From assembly GCF_023272795.1 (NCBI RefSeq), contig NZ_CP096829.1, positions 2,604,001 to 2,668,000 on the forward strand: a stretch of 64,000 nt of DNA. Reading direction: 5' to 3'. Shown here piece after piece: positions 49,360 through 57,917 of the stretch. Within the stretch, counting starts at the first letter, position 1; each line of letters starts with the position of its first letter. The stretch comes from Flavobacterium humidisoli (GTDB taxonomy: Bacteria; Bacteroidota; Bacteroidia; Flavobacteriales; Flavobacteriaceae). A program made the translations under genes and the position numbers. The notes under the pieces are model-generated. The model was given only the letters and a program-made list of their open reading frames with translations. It ran no database searches and was not told the origin of the DNA.

Positions 49360-50030
49360 GGAACTTGAAGCTAAATTGAAGTTATTGGAAAAACAAAAAA
49401 CATTTCTGGAAGCAGGCGTATGTTGCTGATAAAAAAGCTATTATTTTCGATATGATGATTGATATGGCTGAAAAAGAATATCAAATTGACATCCGAAAAA
49501 AACTCACCACCCAAACAATCGACCATTTTAAAAAAGAACATCAACAAACAATAATGTTTGCCTGTGCTTTGTTTTGGAATAGACAGACAGGTTTATTATC
49601 GAAGAATAAAAAGAGCCAGCTCCAAACAGCGTGTGGCCTCAGAAGTTGTCGGCCTGGTTTTGAAAATTAGAAATGCAATGCCGAGAATTGGAGCAAAAAA
49701 AATTGTATTATCTTTTAAATGGGGAATTGAGTGAGCTTAAAATCGGCAGAGATAAATTTATCGACATACTTAGGGAAAATCTCATCTATTGATAATGCCA
49801 AAACGTTCTTATCACATAACAACAAACTCTCATCATAGGTTTAGAAAACACCAAAATCAAATGCTAGAACTGCGTATCCGCAGGCCGGATCATGTCTGGG
49901 TTATCTGACATAACCTATATTTGAAAAAGAGACAATCCATGCTACTTAAACCTAATAACAGAGGCCTGCTCTAAAAGGGTAATGGGTTTTAATGTAGCAG
50001 ATAATATGAATCGCAGGTTTTAGGAAATTT
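49360..50030 (+). pseudogene. Decayed IS3-type transposase (third remnant, different subgroup)
   Basis: Frames in order: KKAIIFDMMIDMAEKEYQID, IRKKLTTQTIDHFKKEHQQT, ALFGIDRQVYYRRIKRASSK-like sequence, AMPRIGAKKLYYLLNGELSE, KIGRDKFIDILRENL, RSYHITTNSHHRFRKHQNQM, RRPDHVWVI-like start of the DDE core and KRVMGFNVADNMN. This matches the layout of an IS3-type orfA/orfB product with a fused helix-turn-helix. Stops and shifts are numerous and the end of the core is lost. Confidence 0.72.
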
Positions 50031-50285
50031 CTAAATCTTCCGCTAATCCAGATTTTTTTCTATGATGGTAGATTTGGAGATTTCCGAAGCTTATTTGATT
50101 AGGGAATGTGTAATCATTTATAAAAGAAAGTAGTTAATTTATCTTATCAATTGCAAAAGCCTTATGCTTAAACTTGGATATATTATTTCGTATTAAAAAT
50201 AAAGTACTTTATATTATCTAAACTAAAAGCTAATTGGCACGTGTTCTCTTTTTACTGATAAAGCAAAAAATGTGTTATCAAGGTT

Positions 50286-50852
50286 ACTTTTCTTTTTTCA
50301 AAATCAGAGATGCAAGTGCTGTATTTTTGATGATCCTTTCCGGCTCACTTTGGATTATTTCCTGAATCTCAATTTTAATCCGCAGATAATTTTTCTGGAC
50401 GATAACATTATCAATGCTTTGAATCATGGGGATTTCGTTATAAGCTGCTGTTTTTTTTTTATTCTTTCATGGTCGTTGATGATCTCGCAGTGATAGGTTT
50501 TAAGTTCCATGCGACAGTCTGGGTTATCGGCTGTCATGCCAGAAAATTTCCCTGAACTCAGCGTAGAAATCTTGGATGGCGGCACCGCGGATTCCAGTTG
50601 TCTTGAACGGCTGATTGAGGTGTCGTTGCTATTAATGGACAGGCTTTCGGGGTTCTGCATTATCTTTCCGAAACGCTCGGAGAGCTGTTTGGCCGTATCC
50701 CCGCTGACCTATCCTGATACAGTATTTTCAACAATGTTGACAATCACGTCAGCCTGCTCGAGGCCGTAGTCTTTAAGTAGCTGGCTGAAGTTCTGAATCT
50801 CCAGACAGGTGCTCACTCTGTTGCTTCTTGCCGTTGCAATAAGACGGTCATA
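50286..50852 (-). pseudogene. Remnant of a traG-type conjugation gene
   Basis: The region aligns with the C-terminal third of the traG gene at 62850 in the same orientation: RFGKIMQNPESLSINSNDTS, SRSRQLESAVPPSKISTLSS and GKFSGMTADNPDCRMELKTY are nearly the same as in the intact copy, and the end (ALASLILKKEK) corresponds to its C-terminus. The N-terminal two thirds are absent; the homology stops at about 50852, inside the segment matching SLIATARSNK. A stop within the GDTAKQ-region and lost spacing show decay. It implies an earlier copy of the same conjugative element family at this place. Confidence 0.85.
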
Positions 50853-50877
50853 AAGTTATTTAGAGTGTCTTGAAATT

Positions 50878-51418
50878 GACAGGCTCAAGACAAGCGATTC
50901 TGGAAATTATGATGTTGTGATCAGTGGTGATGCCATCTCTTCCATAATTTTGGTTGCAGTGCAGGTGCAGCGATTATTACAACAGTGCCGTAGGCGAACC
51001 TACAGCCAACGAAGGCCTATTGTGCCATTGGTCGGCGGCAATAAACGGCAGTACGGCAGCACGCGCTCAGGGAGTCTGCCTTTCAGGCTGGCATGTTCCT
51101 TCGGACTGCGAGTGGATGTTTTTGGAAAATACCTTGGGTATGACAGTAGCCAATCAAATAGCTACAGGAGAAAGATATTCTGGCTGCGTCAGAACAGATC
51201 TAAAAATTGGTGGTTCTTCCGGGGTTTCGGGTTTGAGGTCTGGAAATGGCAATTTTGTGCCGGCTTTCTTCGATCGTGGCAGTGTCGGTATCTTTTGGCC
51301 ACCGTCGGTTCGTGGCTCTTATACGTTATATCGCTACTTGCCCTAGCCTGTTACTTCTGTTAATCGTTGCGCTTATGTCAAGGCGCTCAGTTTTTCTATT
51401 TGCTGTCTTAAAGATTGA
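50878..51418 (+). pseudogene. FISUMP surface-protein remnant with internal deletion and amber stop
   Basis: Begins in an Ig-like segment DSGNYDVVISGDA (compare ADSGDYDVVISGNA in the gene at 53478), then joins about 250 residues further on to the FISUMP domain: SDYYNSAVGEPTANEGLLCH, GVCLSGWHVPSDCEWMFLEN and RGSVGIFWPPSVRGS. An in-frame TAG at 51344-51346 precedes the conserved end FSICCLKD and TGA at 51418. So this copy has an internal deletion, a frame change at the join and an amber stop. It starts within 25 bases of the end of the traG remnant, marking a recombination junction. Confidence 0.85.
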
Positions 51419-52190
51419 TTTATTTAGTTGTCATGTAGGATGGTAAGGCCGTCTGAATGAAAGTTGCTTCTTTATATATTATTAGTTCATTATAAAAAGA
51501 GAGCATGCCGTTTATCTGCAAATAAGTTTGGCTTGTCGAAACATTTGATCTAGTGAAAATTTTACTAGAATATTCAAGGTAATTTGTAGATGCATATTAT
51601 AATGCTTAAAATAATAAGAATCTATTTATTAAGTATCGTTTTTTTTTTCTTTTTTGTTTTTCCGGTACTTATATGGCGCTGTTCGAGCTCTTTAGTGTCT
51701 ATAATATTATTTAATTTTAATCTTTATAAATGCCTAAACTCTTTAGTGTCACAAATAGTATATTGACACGTCAACAGTTGATATGCTAATTCTGATTTTA
51801 TAATACTTATAAGAGTTAGTTTGTTACGACAATATTTTTAGATTTATCAAATAGAAATTTGGTAAAAGATAAAATAAATAGCTTATTAATTCTGGATTTT
51901 GGGATTGAAATTTAATTATTGTGTTAGAGTTTCATGAAACATAATAAAAAATAAATTGTTGGATGTATTTCTGTATAGATTGTTTATTAGTGATTAGTAT
52001 TACTGATTTTCTAAATTTATAGTAAATTAAATCAATTACCCTGTTATTTAATAATGAATAATAATAAATGTATAAAATATTGAAAATGAAAAATATAAGT
52101 TTTTTTTGAAAAAACATCGTTAATGTGCTTAAGGGGGGCATTTTTTTTGATTTCAATTGATAGCATAGTGCTGCACAGAGGAGTCTTTGG
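51419..52190. other. Intergenic region without recognisable genes
   Basis: AT-rich DNA; the only sizeable frame is an antisense one with hydrophobic low-complexity product, which I do not accept as a gene. Confidence 0.4.
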
Positions 52191-52194
52191 CGTA

Positions 52195-52712
52195 CAGACA
52201 AGGCCAGCCAGATGTGCAACTCAATCAAGACCGTAAATAATAACAGAAACGCACCTACTTTAGCAGTAACAGCAATTGTAGTTAGTGTTGAAAGCACGCA
52301 ATATCATTACGGCCAAGGGGTTGGTATACCGAAACAAGCGGAGGTTATAGAGCAGTACCTGCGCTGGTTGGAGGAACAGTAAATAATTATTTCTAAGTGG
52401 TGTTGAAACTATTAATACAGGAAGCGTTAATGATTATTATTACCGAGGAATCTATTATGAAAAAGATGGAAGGGCTTATAAAGCAGTCGCTCCGACCGCT
52501 GGAACTTTAGTAGATAAGCTGCCAGAAGGAGGTGAAGAAGTTACTAGAGGTGACGCCAAATACGTAAAACGTGGAGAAACGTACTGCCAATCTGTTCAAG
52601 TTACGGTAAAGACAAATACGAGGCTGTTGACATTGGGAAAGATAGTTGAAATTATGAAACGGTCTCCGCTTATGTGGGACCTAGAGGTTTATTTGTCTGT
52701 AAGTGGAACCTG
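52195..52712 (+). pseudogene. Decayed DUF6515-like protein
   Basis: Plus-strand frames show two related tyrosine-rich units: YHYGQGVWYTETSGGYRAVP followed by ALVGGTVNN, and DYYYRGIYYEKDGRAYKAVA followed by PTAGTLVDKLPEGGEEV and KYVKRGETYCQ. This pattern (YY..GVYY....G.Y.VV..P.G..V..LP.G) resembles the DUF6515 family of periplasmic proteins. A frame change between the units (near 52385) and another near 52590 break it, and no start codon is clear. A 23-bp hairpin follows. Confidence 0.6.
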
Positions 52713-52859
52713 ATTTTCAAGCCCTGGAAGGTGTTTTTAATATTTTTAACAACGATAATTCTCAATCAAATAAGGATAGAATTTTTCAATTAGCTAAAAT
52801 CGATAGTGTTTAGAATTAGTTATATTAGATTTCAAATTATTAAGATGTTGAAATACAAT

Positions 52860-52915
52860 TAATATTAAAATAAGAAAGATGACTAGTAATGTTCATCTTT
52901 CTTATTTTAATATTA
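52860..52915. terminator. 23-bp perfect inverted repeat
   Basis: 52860-52882 pairs perfectly with 52893-52915 around a 10-nt loop. AT-rich, no T-run directly after it. It can act as a bidirectional terminator after the DUF6515-like relic, or be a mobile-element or mRNA-end structure. Confidence 0.6.
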
Positions 52916-53091
52916 CTTTGAAAGAAATAAAATGAATAAAAAGGCTACCTAGCATTCCAGAGTTAGTGATAATATCAATTGTCAAAGATGTAAAGATAAA
53001 AAGGCTATTAAAATGGGAGGACGAAAAACAACAAACAATAGTGCTATTGCAAAATCTGTTTTTACCGTTTTATAGAAAATTATACATGTCA

Positions 53092-53302
53092 AACCTATAA
53101 AACCAGATTAAATGGAGGGAATGTTTTTTTTGCGCCGCAATTCGGCAGTCGTAGGTTAAGTGACTGTTTTTGGTCATCTTCTAGCTCTTATTGGCAAGTT
53201 TTCTTTCGTCGCTTAAATGGTTTTGGGACTGCTGATATTTCTGTTTACCGACTTAGTGTTGGCAAAGCATACAGTTTTACTGTTCGTTGTCTTAAGGATT
53301 AA
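53092..53302 (+). pseudogene. C-terminal FISUMP fragment
   Basis: An open frame without start reads TYKTRLNGGNVFFAPQFGSR, RLSDCFWSSSSSYWQVFFRR, then AYSFTVRCLKD and TAA at 53302. It is the last 70 residues of a FISUMP domain (compare FGYFWSSSLSSSNG and VSVRCLKN in the gene just downstream). No upstream part is present except short broken pieces, so it is a stump lying 175 nt before the start of the larger copy. Confidence 0.82.
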
Positions 53303-53477
53303 TTTTTTTGACTATCTATATTAGCTGCAAACTGTATCGTTTGACCGGCATTATAGTTTGATTACTAAAAAAAGGATGTTTTGTTATTTTAAGAAAGTAA
53401 TTGTTTTCTGTTGATATTATTGGCTTTTTTAACTCCATTAAAACCTATATAAAATAAAAAAAAGCATAATTATTTTT

Positions 53478-55526
53478 ATGAGCCTGTTTTCTGTTTTTTG
53501 CTATTCTCAAAGTAGCGGTATTGGAACCCAAACGCCTGATGCATCTGCTGTTTTTGAAATTAAGTCTACTGTGGGGGGGGTTTTGCCTCCACGACTAACA
53601 GAGACACAACGAGATGCCATTGTTGCACCAGCGCCCGGTTTGATAATTTATAATAGTACTGTGAATTGTCTTGAATTTTGGAGCGGTACTGAATGGTTCA
53701 ATACTTGTGTTGATGGAAAATTGGAACCTTCCACCAATGGTACTGCCAAAGCCAGTACTTATAATTGTGGAGGCAGTAGTACAGGTAATTTAAATGCTGG
53801 TATTACGGCTGTTGCAACACAGGATATACTTCTTACCGTGACCAAAAAAGGTTCTTATAATATAAGTACTAATGCTGTAAACGGCATTATTTTTACAGAT
53901 TCAGGTTTTTTTAATGCTCCTGGTGATTATGTAGTTACATTAACGGCTTATGGCACTCCAGTTAGTGTTGGATCATTTACTTATACATTGAATACCACAC
54001 CAGATTGTAGTTTTACAAAAAATGTTGCAAATGCTTCATTGATAACTATCAGTAGCCAGCCTGCTGCTCCTGCAGCAGGCTGTTCGGGTACAGGAATTGT
54101 CAACTTGTCGGTAACGGCTTCTGGCACAAGTGGGATAACTTATGTATGGAGACGTAATGGTACTGCACTAGTTAATGATGCTGTTATATCCGGAGCAACG
54201 AGCAATATTCTAAAATTGACAAATCCCAGAAGTGCAGATTCTGGAGATTATGATGTTGTAATAAGCGGTAATGCCACGATTCCTGTTACTTCTGTGGCTG
54301 TTTCTGTTGTGGTTTATTCAACTCCTACGGTGGTGACTGCTGAGCAAAAAATTTGTTCTCCTGCCACAGCGGATCTTACTTTGGCTGGTGTAACAGCTGG
54401 AAGTACATCAGGTTTAACTTATAGTTATTTTACAGATGCTGCAGGGACTATTCCTTATGCCACTCCAAGTGCTGCAGCTATAGGAACCTATTATATTAAA
54501 GGAACAAATAGCAATGGATGTTTTGCTATTGCACCTGTGGCAGTTAGTACAAGTAGTGTTGTTGTTGCAGGCATAGCAGGAGGAGCCTCCTCTGTTACAG
54601 TAGGTAATACCACGCCTGCTTTTACTGATAGTACGCCTGGTGGTACTTGGTCTATACAGAATGGCACTGGTAGTGCCACAATTGATGGTTCTGGTTTGGT
54701 TACGGGGGTGTCTGCTGGTACTGTAACGGTTGTTTATACAATAACTAATGCTGGTTGCATTAGCACAGCCACTAAATCATTGACTGTTGATAATGGCGGT
54801 GTTATTTCTGGGAACACGCTTTGCGCTTCAAAGGTCATTTCAAAAACAATTTGCAGCAGTGTGGTTGGCGCAATACGCAATGATGATGCTGCTACTGCAG
54901 ATGGTGTTGAGTATGATTGGAGTACAGCAACAAGTAGTGTTTTAGGTGTTGGATTTGGAGCGACCACCGGGACTCGTGCATTGGTTGAAATTGGAGGACA
55001 ATGTTGGGCGCGTTACAATATGGATGTGGTCAACAGTAATGACAAACCAGCAGTTAATGATGGTGTTGATAGAGGTTCTAGTGATTATTATAATAGTGCC
55101 GCAAGCGAGCTTGCCCCTAATGAAGGATTATTGTACCAGTGGTCAGGTGCTATGAATGGTGCTACAGCTGAGCGTTCTCAGGGTGTTTGTCCTGTAGGTT
55201 GGCATATTCCCTCAGATTGTGAATGGATGTATTTAGAGAATGCTTTAGGGATGACCATTGCAGATCAGGTTTTAACTGGCGATAGATTATCAGGTACTGT
55301 TGGCGCGAAATTGAGGACTGGCGGAAGCTCCGGATTTAATGGCTTGATTGGAGGTTATGGTTATAATGCACCAGTATTTCAAAATCGAGGCAGTTTTGGA
55401 TATTTTTGGTCATCATCGCTCTCAAGTTCTAATGGGATCAATAGGTACTTGCCTGCTGCGGGTACGTATCTTGGTCGCTATCCTAATAAAGCAATTAGCG
55501 TTTCTGTTCGCTGTCTCAAGAATTAG
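53478..55526 (+). CDS. FISUMP-domain secreted surface protein with Ig-like modules
   Basis: A 682-aa protein as read from ATG 53478 (MSLFSVFCYSQ). Modules: SSGIGTQTPDASAVFEIKST with LPPRLTETQRDAI and CLEFWSGTEWF (about 12-75), cysteine-bearing Ig-like domains (about 90-190 and 195-290, TYVWRRNGTALV), a BIG2-like domain (about 370-436) and a FISUMP domain (about 498-682: VEIGGQCWARYNMD, GLLYQWSGAMNG, GVCPVGWHIPSDCEWMYLEN, FGYFWSSS, VSVRCLKN). The start is odd: the paralogue at 55679 begins MKKNIIILMILFS, and the matching bases here read ATA-AAA-AAA-AGC at 53454, so the original start codon may be ATA or lost, leaving a signal peptide without its basic end. A G8 tract lies at 53573-53580. Such proteins are exported and probably exposed on the surface; their role is unknown. 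Confidence 0.82.
   Translation: MSLFSVFCYSQSSGIGTQTPDASAVFEIKSTVGGVLPPRLTETQRDAIVAPAPGLIIYNSTVNCLEFWSGTEWFNTCVDGKLEPSTNGTAKASTYNCGGSSTGNLNAGITAVATQDILLTVTKKGSYNISTNAVNGIIFTDSGFFNAPGDYVVTLTAYGTPVSVGSFTYTLNTTPDCSFTKNVANASLITISSQPAAPAAGCSGTGIVNLSVTASGTSGITYVWRRNGTALVNDAVISGATSNILKLTNPRSADSGDYDVVISGNATIPVTSVAVSVVVYSTPTVVTAEQKICSPATADLTLAGVTAGSTSGLTYSYFTDAAGTIPYATPSAAAIGTYYIKGTNSNGCFAIAPVAVSTSSVVVAGIAGGASSVTVGNTTPAFTDSTPGGTWSIQNGTGSATIDGSGLVTGVSAGTVTVVYTITNAGCISTATKSLTVDNGGVISGNTLCASKVISKTICSSVVGAIRNDDAATADGVEYDWSTATSSVLGVGFGATTGTRALVEIGGQCWARYNMDVVNSNDKPAVNDGVDRGSSDYYNSAASELAPNEGLLYQWSGAMNGATAERSQGVCPVGWHIPSDCEWMYLENALGMTIADQVLTGDRLSGTVGAKLRTGGSSGFNGLIGGYGYNAPVFQNRGSFGYFWSSSLSSSNGINRYLPAAGTYLGRYPNKAISVSVRCLKN
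53573..53580. repeat. G8 homopolymer near the 5' end of the FISUMP gene
   Basis: Eight G encode V-G-G in the segment STVGGVLPPRL, currently in frame. Slippage by one base would end translation early. The paralogue at 55679 has an interrupted run at this place (GTTGGTGGG). Confidence 0.95.
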
Positions 55527-55551
55527 TTTTGTTTTGGTTGCTATGTATATT

Positions 55552-55576
55552 CGCCGTAAGCGTTATGCTTGCGGCG
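55552..55576 (+). terminator. Hairpin after the FISUMP gene
   Basis: A GC-rich 10-bp stem (55552-55561 with 55567-55576, one G-U pair) with a 5-nt loop, 25 nt after the stop codon. The T-run is missing, so activity as a terminator is probable but unproven. Confidence 0.55.
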
Positions 55577-55678
55577 GTATCATAATTTGGTCAGTAAAAA
55601 AGTTGCTTTTTTGTTTTGGGACGGTGAAAGCTTTCTGTTTATATTCTTAGTTTTTTTTACTCATAAAACTCATGGAAA

Positions 55679-56150
55679 ATGAAAAAAAACATTATTATTT
55701 TAATGATCCTGTTTTCTTTTTTTCTTATTCTCAAAGCTCAGGCATTGGAACTTTAACGCCTGACACATCTGCCGTTTTTGAAATTAAGCCTACTGTTGGT
55801 GGGTTTTTGGCGCCAAGTCTTGCAGAGGTAAAGCGCGATGCTATTGATGCACCAGCACCTGGTTTGATGATTTATAATAGTACTGAGAATTGTCTTGAAT
55901 TTTGGAACGCTATCGGATGGTTCAATACTTGTGTGGATGGAAAATTGGAACTTTCCGCCAATGGTACCGCCAAAGCCAGTACTTATAATTGTGGAGGCAG
56001 TGGTACAGGTCCTTTGAGTGCCGGCATCGATGCTGTTGCAGCACAGGATATATTTGTTACCGTGACCAAAAAGGCACTTATAACATACGTGCCATGCTGT
56101 AAACGGCATTGTTTTTACAGATTCTGTTTTTTTTAACGGGCGGCCTGGTA
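55679..56150 (+). pseudogene. Truncated, frameshifted FISUMP-type paralogue
   Basis: ATG 55679 opens a proper signal peptide (MKKNIIILMILFSFF), but the following SYSQSSGIGTLTPDTSAVFE lies in another frame: compared with the gene at 53478 one base is missing at the T-rich stretch near 55712-55720. The body then matches for 120 residues (CLEFWNAIGWFNTCVDGKLE, LSANGTAKASTYNCGGSGTG, VTKK), shifts again near 56075 and ends in unrelated DNA at about 56150. A 154-aa open frame from 55672 avoids the first shift but lacks a signal peptide. The gene is therefore a 5' stump without Ig or FISUMP domains. Confidence 0.82.
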
Positions 56151-56327
56151 TGAGCCATAGCCAATCAGGGCAATTATAAAAAGCCCTACGATGAGTTTAT
56201 TCCTCACGGAAAACTCAATTATTTTAGTAAGCATAAGTTTGTTTTGTTAATCGTCGTTATAAAAAAATAAGGAATAGCAAAAACACGCGCCATTAGACGT
56301 GCAGGTTTTTAAGCGGATAAAAAACGA

Positions 56328-56705
56328 TTAACAGTTCCTGGGCGGCTGCCAGATAGAGGAAAGGGAAATTGACGAATAGGAAAAAGTATAGGTATATAAA
56401 TTTTGCTTTTTATACGTAAAACTCACTTTTTGTATTGTTTTGTATTCTTGTATTAAAGGATAGAATACAACAGAACTGATATTGGTGTGTGATTTAAAAG
56501 GCAGTTTCATATCCTTATCATAATCATCATATACATCTGGTCCCTGATAGTGAATGCAAAGAAACTCAAGAATAGTTAAGCCAGGATTTTGTTCTTTATG
56601 TTCCGCATAATGTTCTGCCATTATAGGCAGCTTTATGAGTTCGCCCAACTGAGTTATAGACAGCAGGTAAACCGATAAAAATAATATGGGAAAGTGTTTT
56701 TTCAC
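56328..56705 (-). CDS. Conserved small Bacteroidota protein, 125 aa
   Basis: Begins MKKHFPILFLSVYLLSITQL, a signal peptide or membrane anchor, followed by ELIKLPIMAEHYAEHKEQNP, LTILEFLCIHYQGPDVYDDY, DKDMKLPFKSHT and the end SLSSIWQPPRNC. I recognise this pattern (HY.EHK..N, FL.MHY, DYDKDMKLPFKSH, IWQPPK) from short conserved proteins of unknown function in Flavobacteria and Sphingobacteria, often found near metal or efflux systems; here no such neighbour is present. Start fixed by the signal peptide. Single gene. Confidence 0.75.
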   Translation of the reverse strand: MKKHFPILFLSVYLLSITQLGELIKLPIMAEHYAEHKEQNPGLTILEFLCIHYQGPDVYDDYDKDMKLPFKSHTNISSVVFYPLIQEYKTIQKVSFTYKKQNLYTYTFSYSSISLSSIWQPPRNC

Positions 56706-57068
56706 AATTCAAATATAACTAATATTCTTATGATATTTTCAGCTAAATGGTTGTTTAGAAATGTTGTAAATAGTAAGTGCTGTCAGAATGGGCTTTAAAT
56801 TTTTACCTGCAGAGAGATAAAAGGCCATTAAAAAGCAAAGGCTGGAGAAAGATACTGCTGGAAGTTTTTTCCTACTGAGCCGGATGGTTCTAAATGTTAC
56901 ATTTTATTGTTTTTTTTCTCCAATTCATGCTAAATTAGCCATTAAATAAAAGTATCTGTTAAAAAAACACTTTTTCATTTCTCTATCAGCCGTTAAATAG
57001 GATGCATCCCCCGATTGCAGATCACTTCCAATAAACTGTCTTATATAATGTAATTAGAAATATTATCG
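56706..57068. other. Intergenic region
   Basis: About 360 bp, AT-rich. It should contain the promoter of the minus-strand gene ending at 56705. Nothing else seen. Confidence 0.4.
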
Positions 57069-57300
57069 ATGTATACTATAAATACGCATATGGCCATTTT
57101 AAATACAATTTAGATTCAAAAAAGTTAATTGTAAATATTAAATGGTTTAGACTTGATGCGTTAAGCAGTTTAAATTTACAGGCGCTTTCTTTTAATAAAT
57201 CGGATCTTGAACTATATAAGGGTTTTATAGATAAAAAAACAGCATAATTTTCCCGATTCTGCTTTTGGAAATACACCAATTTTTTGCGTCAGTCGAGCAA
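57069..57300 (+). pseudogene. Frameshifted copy of the 144-aa hypothetical gene at 17999
   Basis: Starting at ATG 57069 (MYTINTHMAILNT in frame 1) the DNA matches 17999 onward: matching blocks include GTATACTATAAATAC, AATATTAAATGGTTTAGACT and the region encoding LQALSFN. A frameshift after codon 9 and another near 57240 break it, and similarity is lost at about 57300. Confidence 0.75.
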
Positions 57301-57645
57301 CAATTATATTAAAAAAATTAAGAGCAAGAAATTGAAATATTAAGAAATTTTAAATCATTTTACTTTTGCAATCGTACAGCCAGGTTTCAGAAGGTGCTTT
57401 TTCTGCTAAATTAAGTTATATTCTAGCTAGTGATGGTTCAATAATTAATTTGGGGTACGAGCCGCTTGTAGTGATAGGGTCATAAAGATATTTTTATCAA
57501 CCCTCTAAATTGTATTGTTTAGATAATTTCGATCTTTAAGTTCAATTTTAAAACTATTTCAGAATTTGCCTTTTAAACAAGAAAATAAATGACACTTTTT
57601 TGATTTCTATTTTTTTTGGGGACGTAGTCTGGTTCTGTCGCATTA

Positions 57646-57686
57646 TTAGAAGTCAATTTCGAGGAAAACTCGAAATTGACTTCTAA
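57646..57686. terminator. 18-bp perfect inverted repeat
   Basis: 57646-57663 pairs perfectly with 57669-57686 around GAAAA. It lies immediately downstream of the minus-strand dehydrogenase fragment and probably acts as its terminator; no strong T-run. Confidence 0.65.
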
Positions 57687-57690
57687 ATTT

Positions 57691-57880
57691 TTACAAACAA
57701 CGAATAGTTCCTCCGTCTACCCTCAACACCGCACCGCTGACATAATCTGCATATGTACTGCACAGATATAAAACTGCGCCGGCGATCTCTTCTGGATTTC
57801 CAAATCGTCCAGTATCATTTGGTATAAATTCCTGAACAGCCTTATACTTGATTTCTTCCAGATTATTGCCCCACCCGTTT
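57691..57880 (-). pseudogene. C-terminal fragment of a short-chain dehydrogenase
   Basis: Minus strand reads [40 protein letters not shown] and [16 protein letters not shown] before TAA at 57691. RFG.PEEIA..VLYL.S..A.Y.(S/T)G....VDGG is the standard end of NAD(P)-dependent short-chain dehydrogenases. The Rossmann part with the cofactor and catalytic Tyr-Lys is gone; the AbiEi-like gene begins upstream where it should be. Confidence 0.88.
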
Positions 57881-57917
57881 CTTTATCTATCATAATTAAT
57901 GTTTGGCAAAAAATAGG

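Noticed and set aside
51932..52297. 121-aa minus-strand frame
   Set aside because: Low-complexity AT-rich frame that overlaps the DUF6515-like relic on the other strand.
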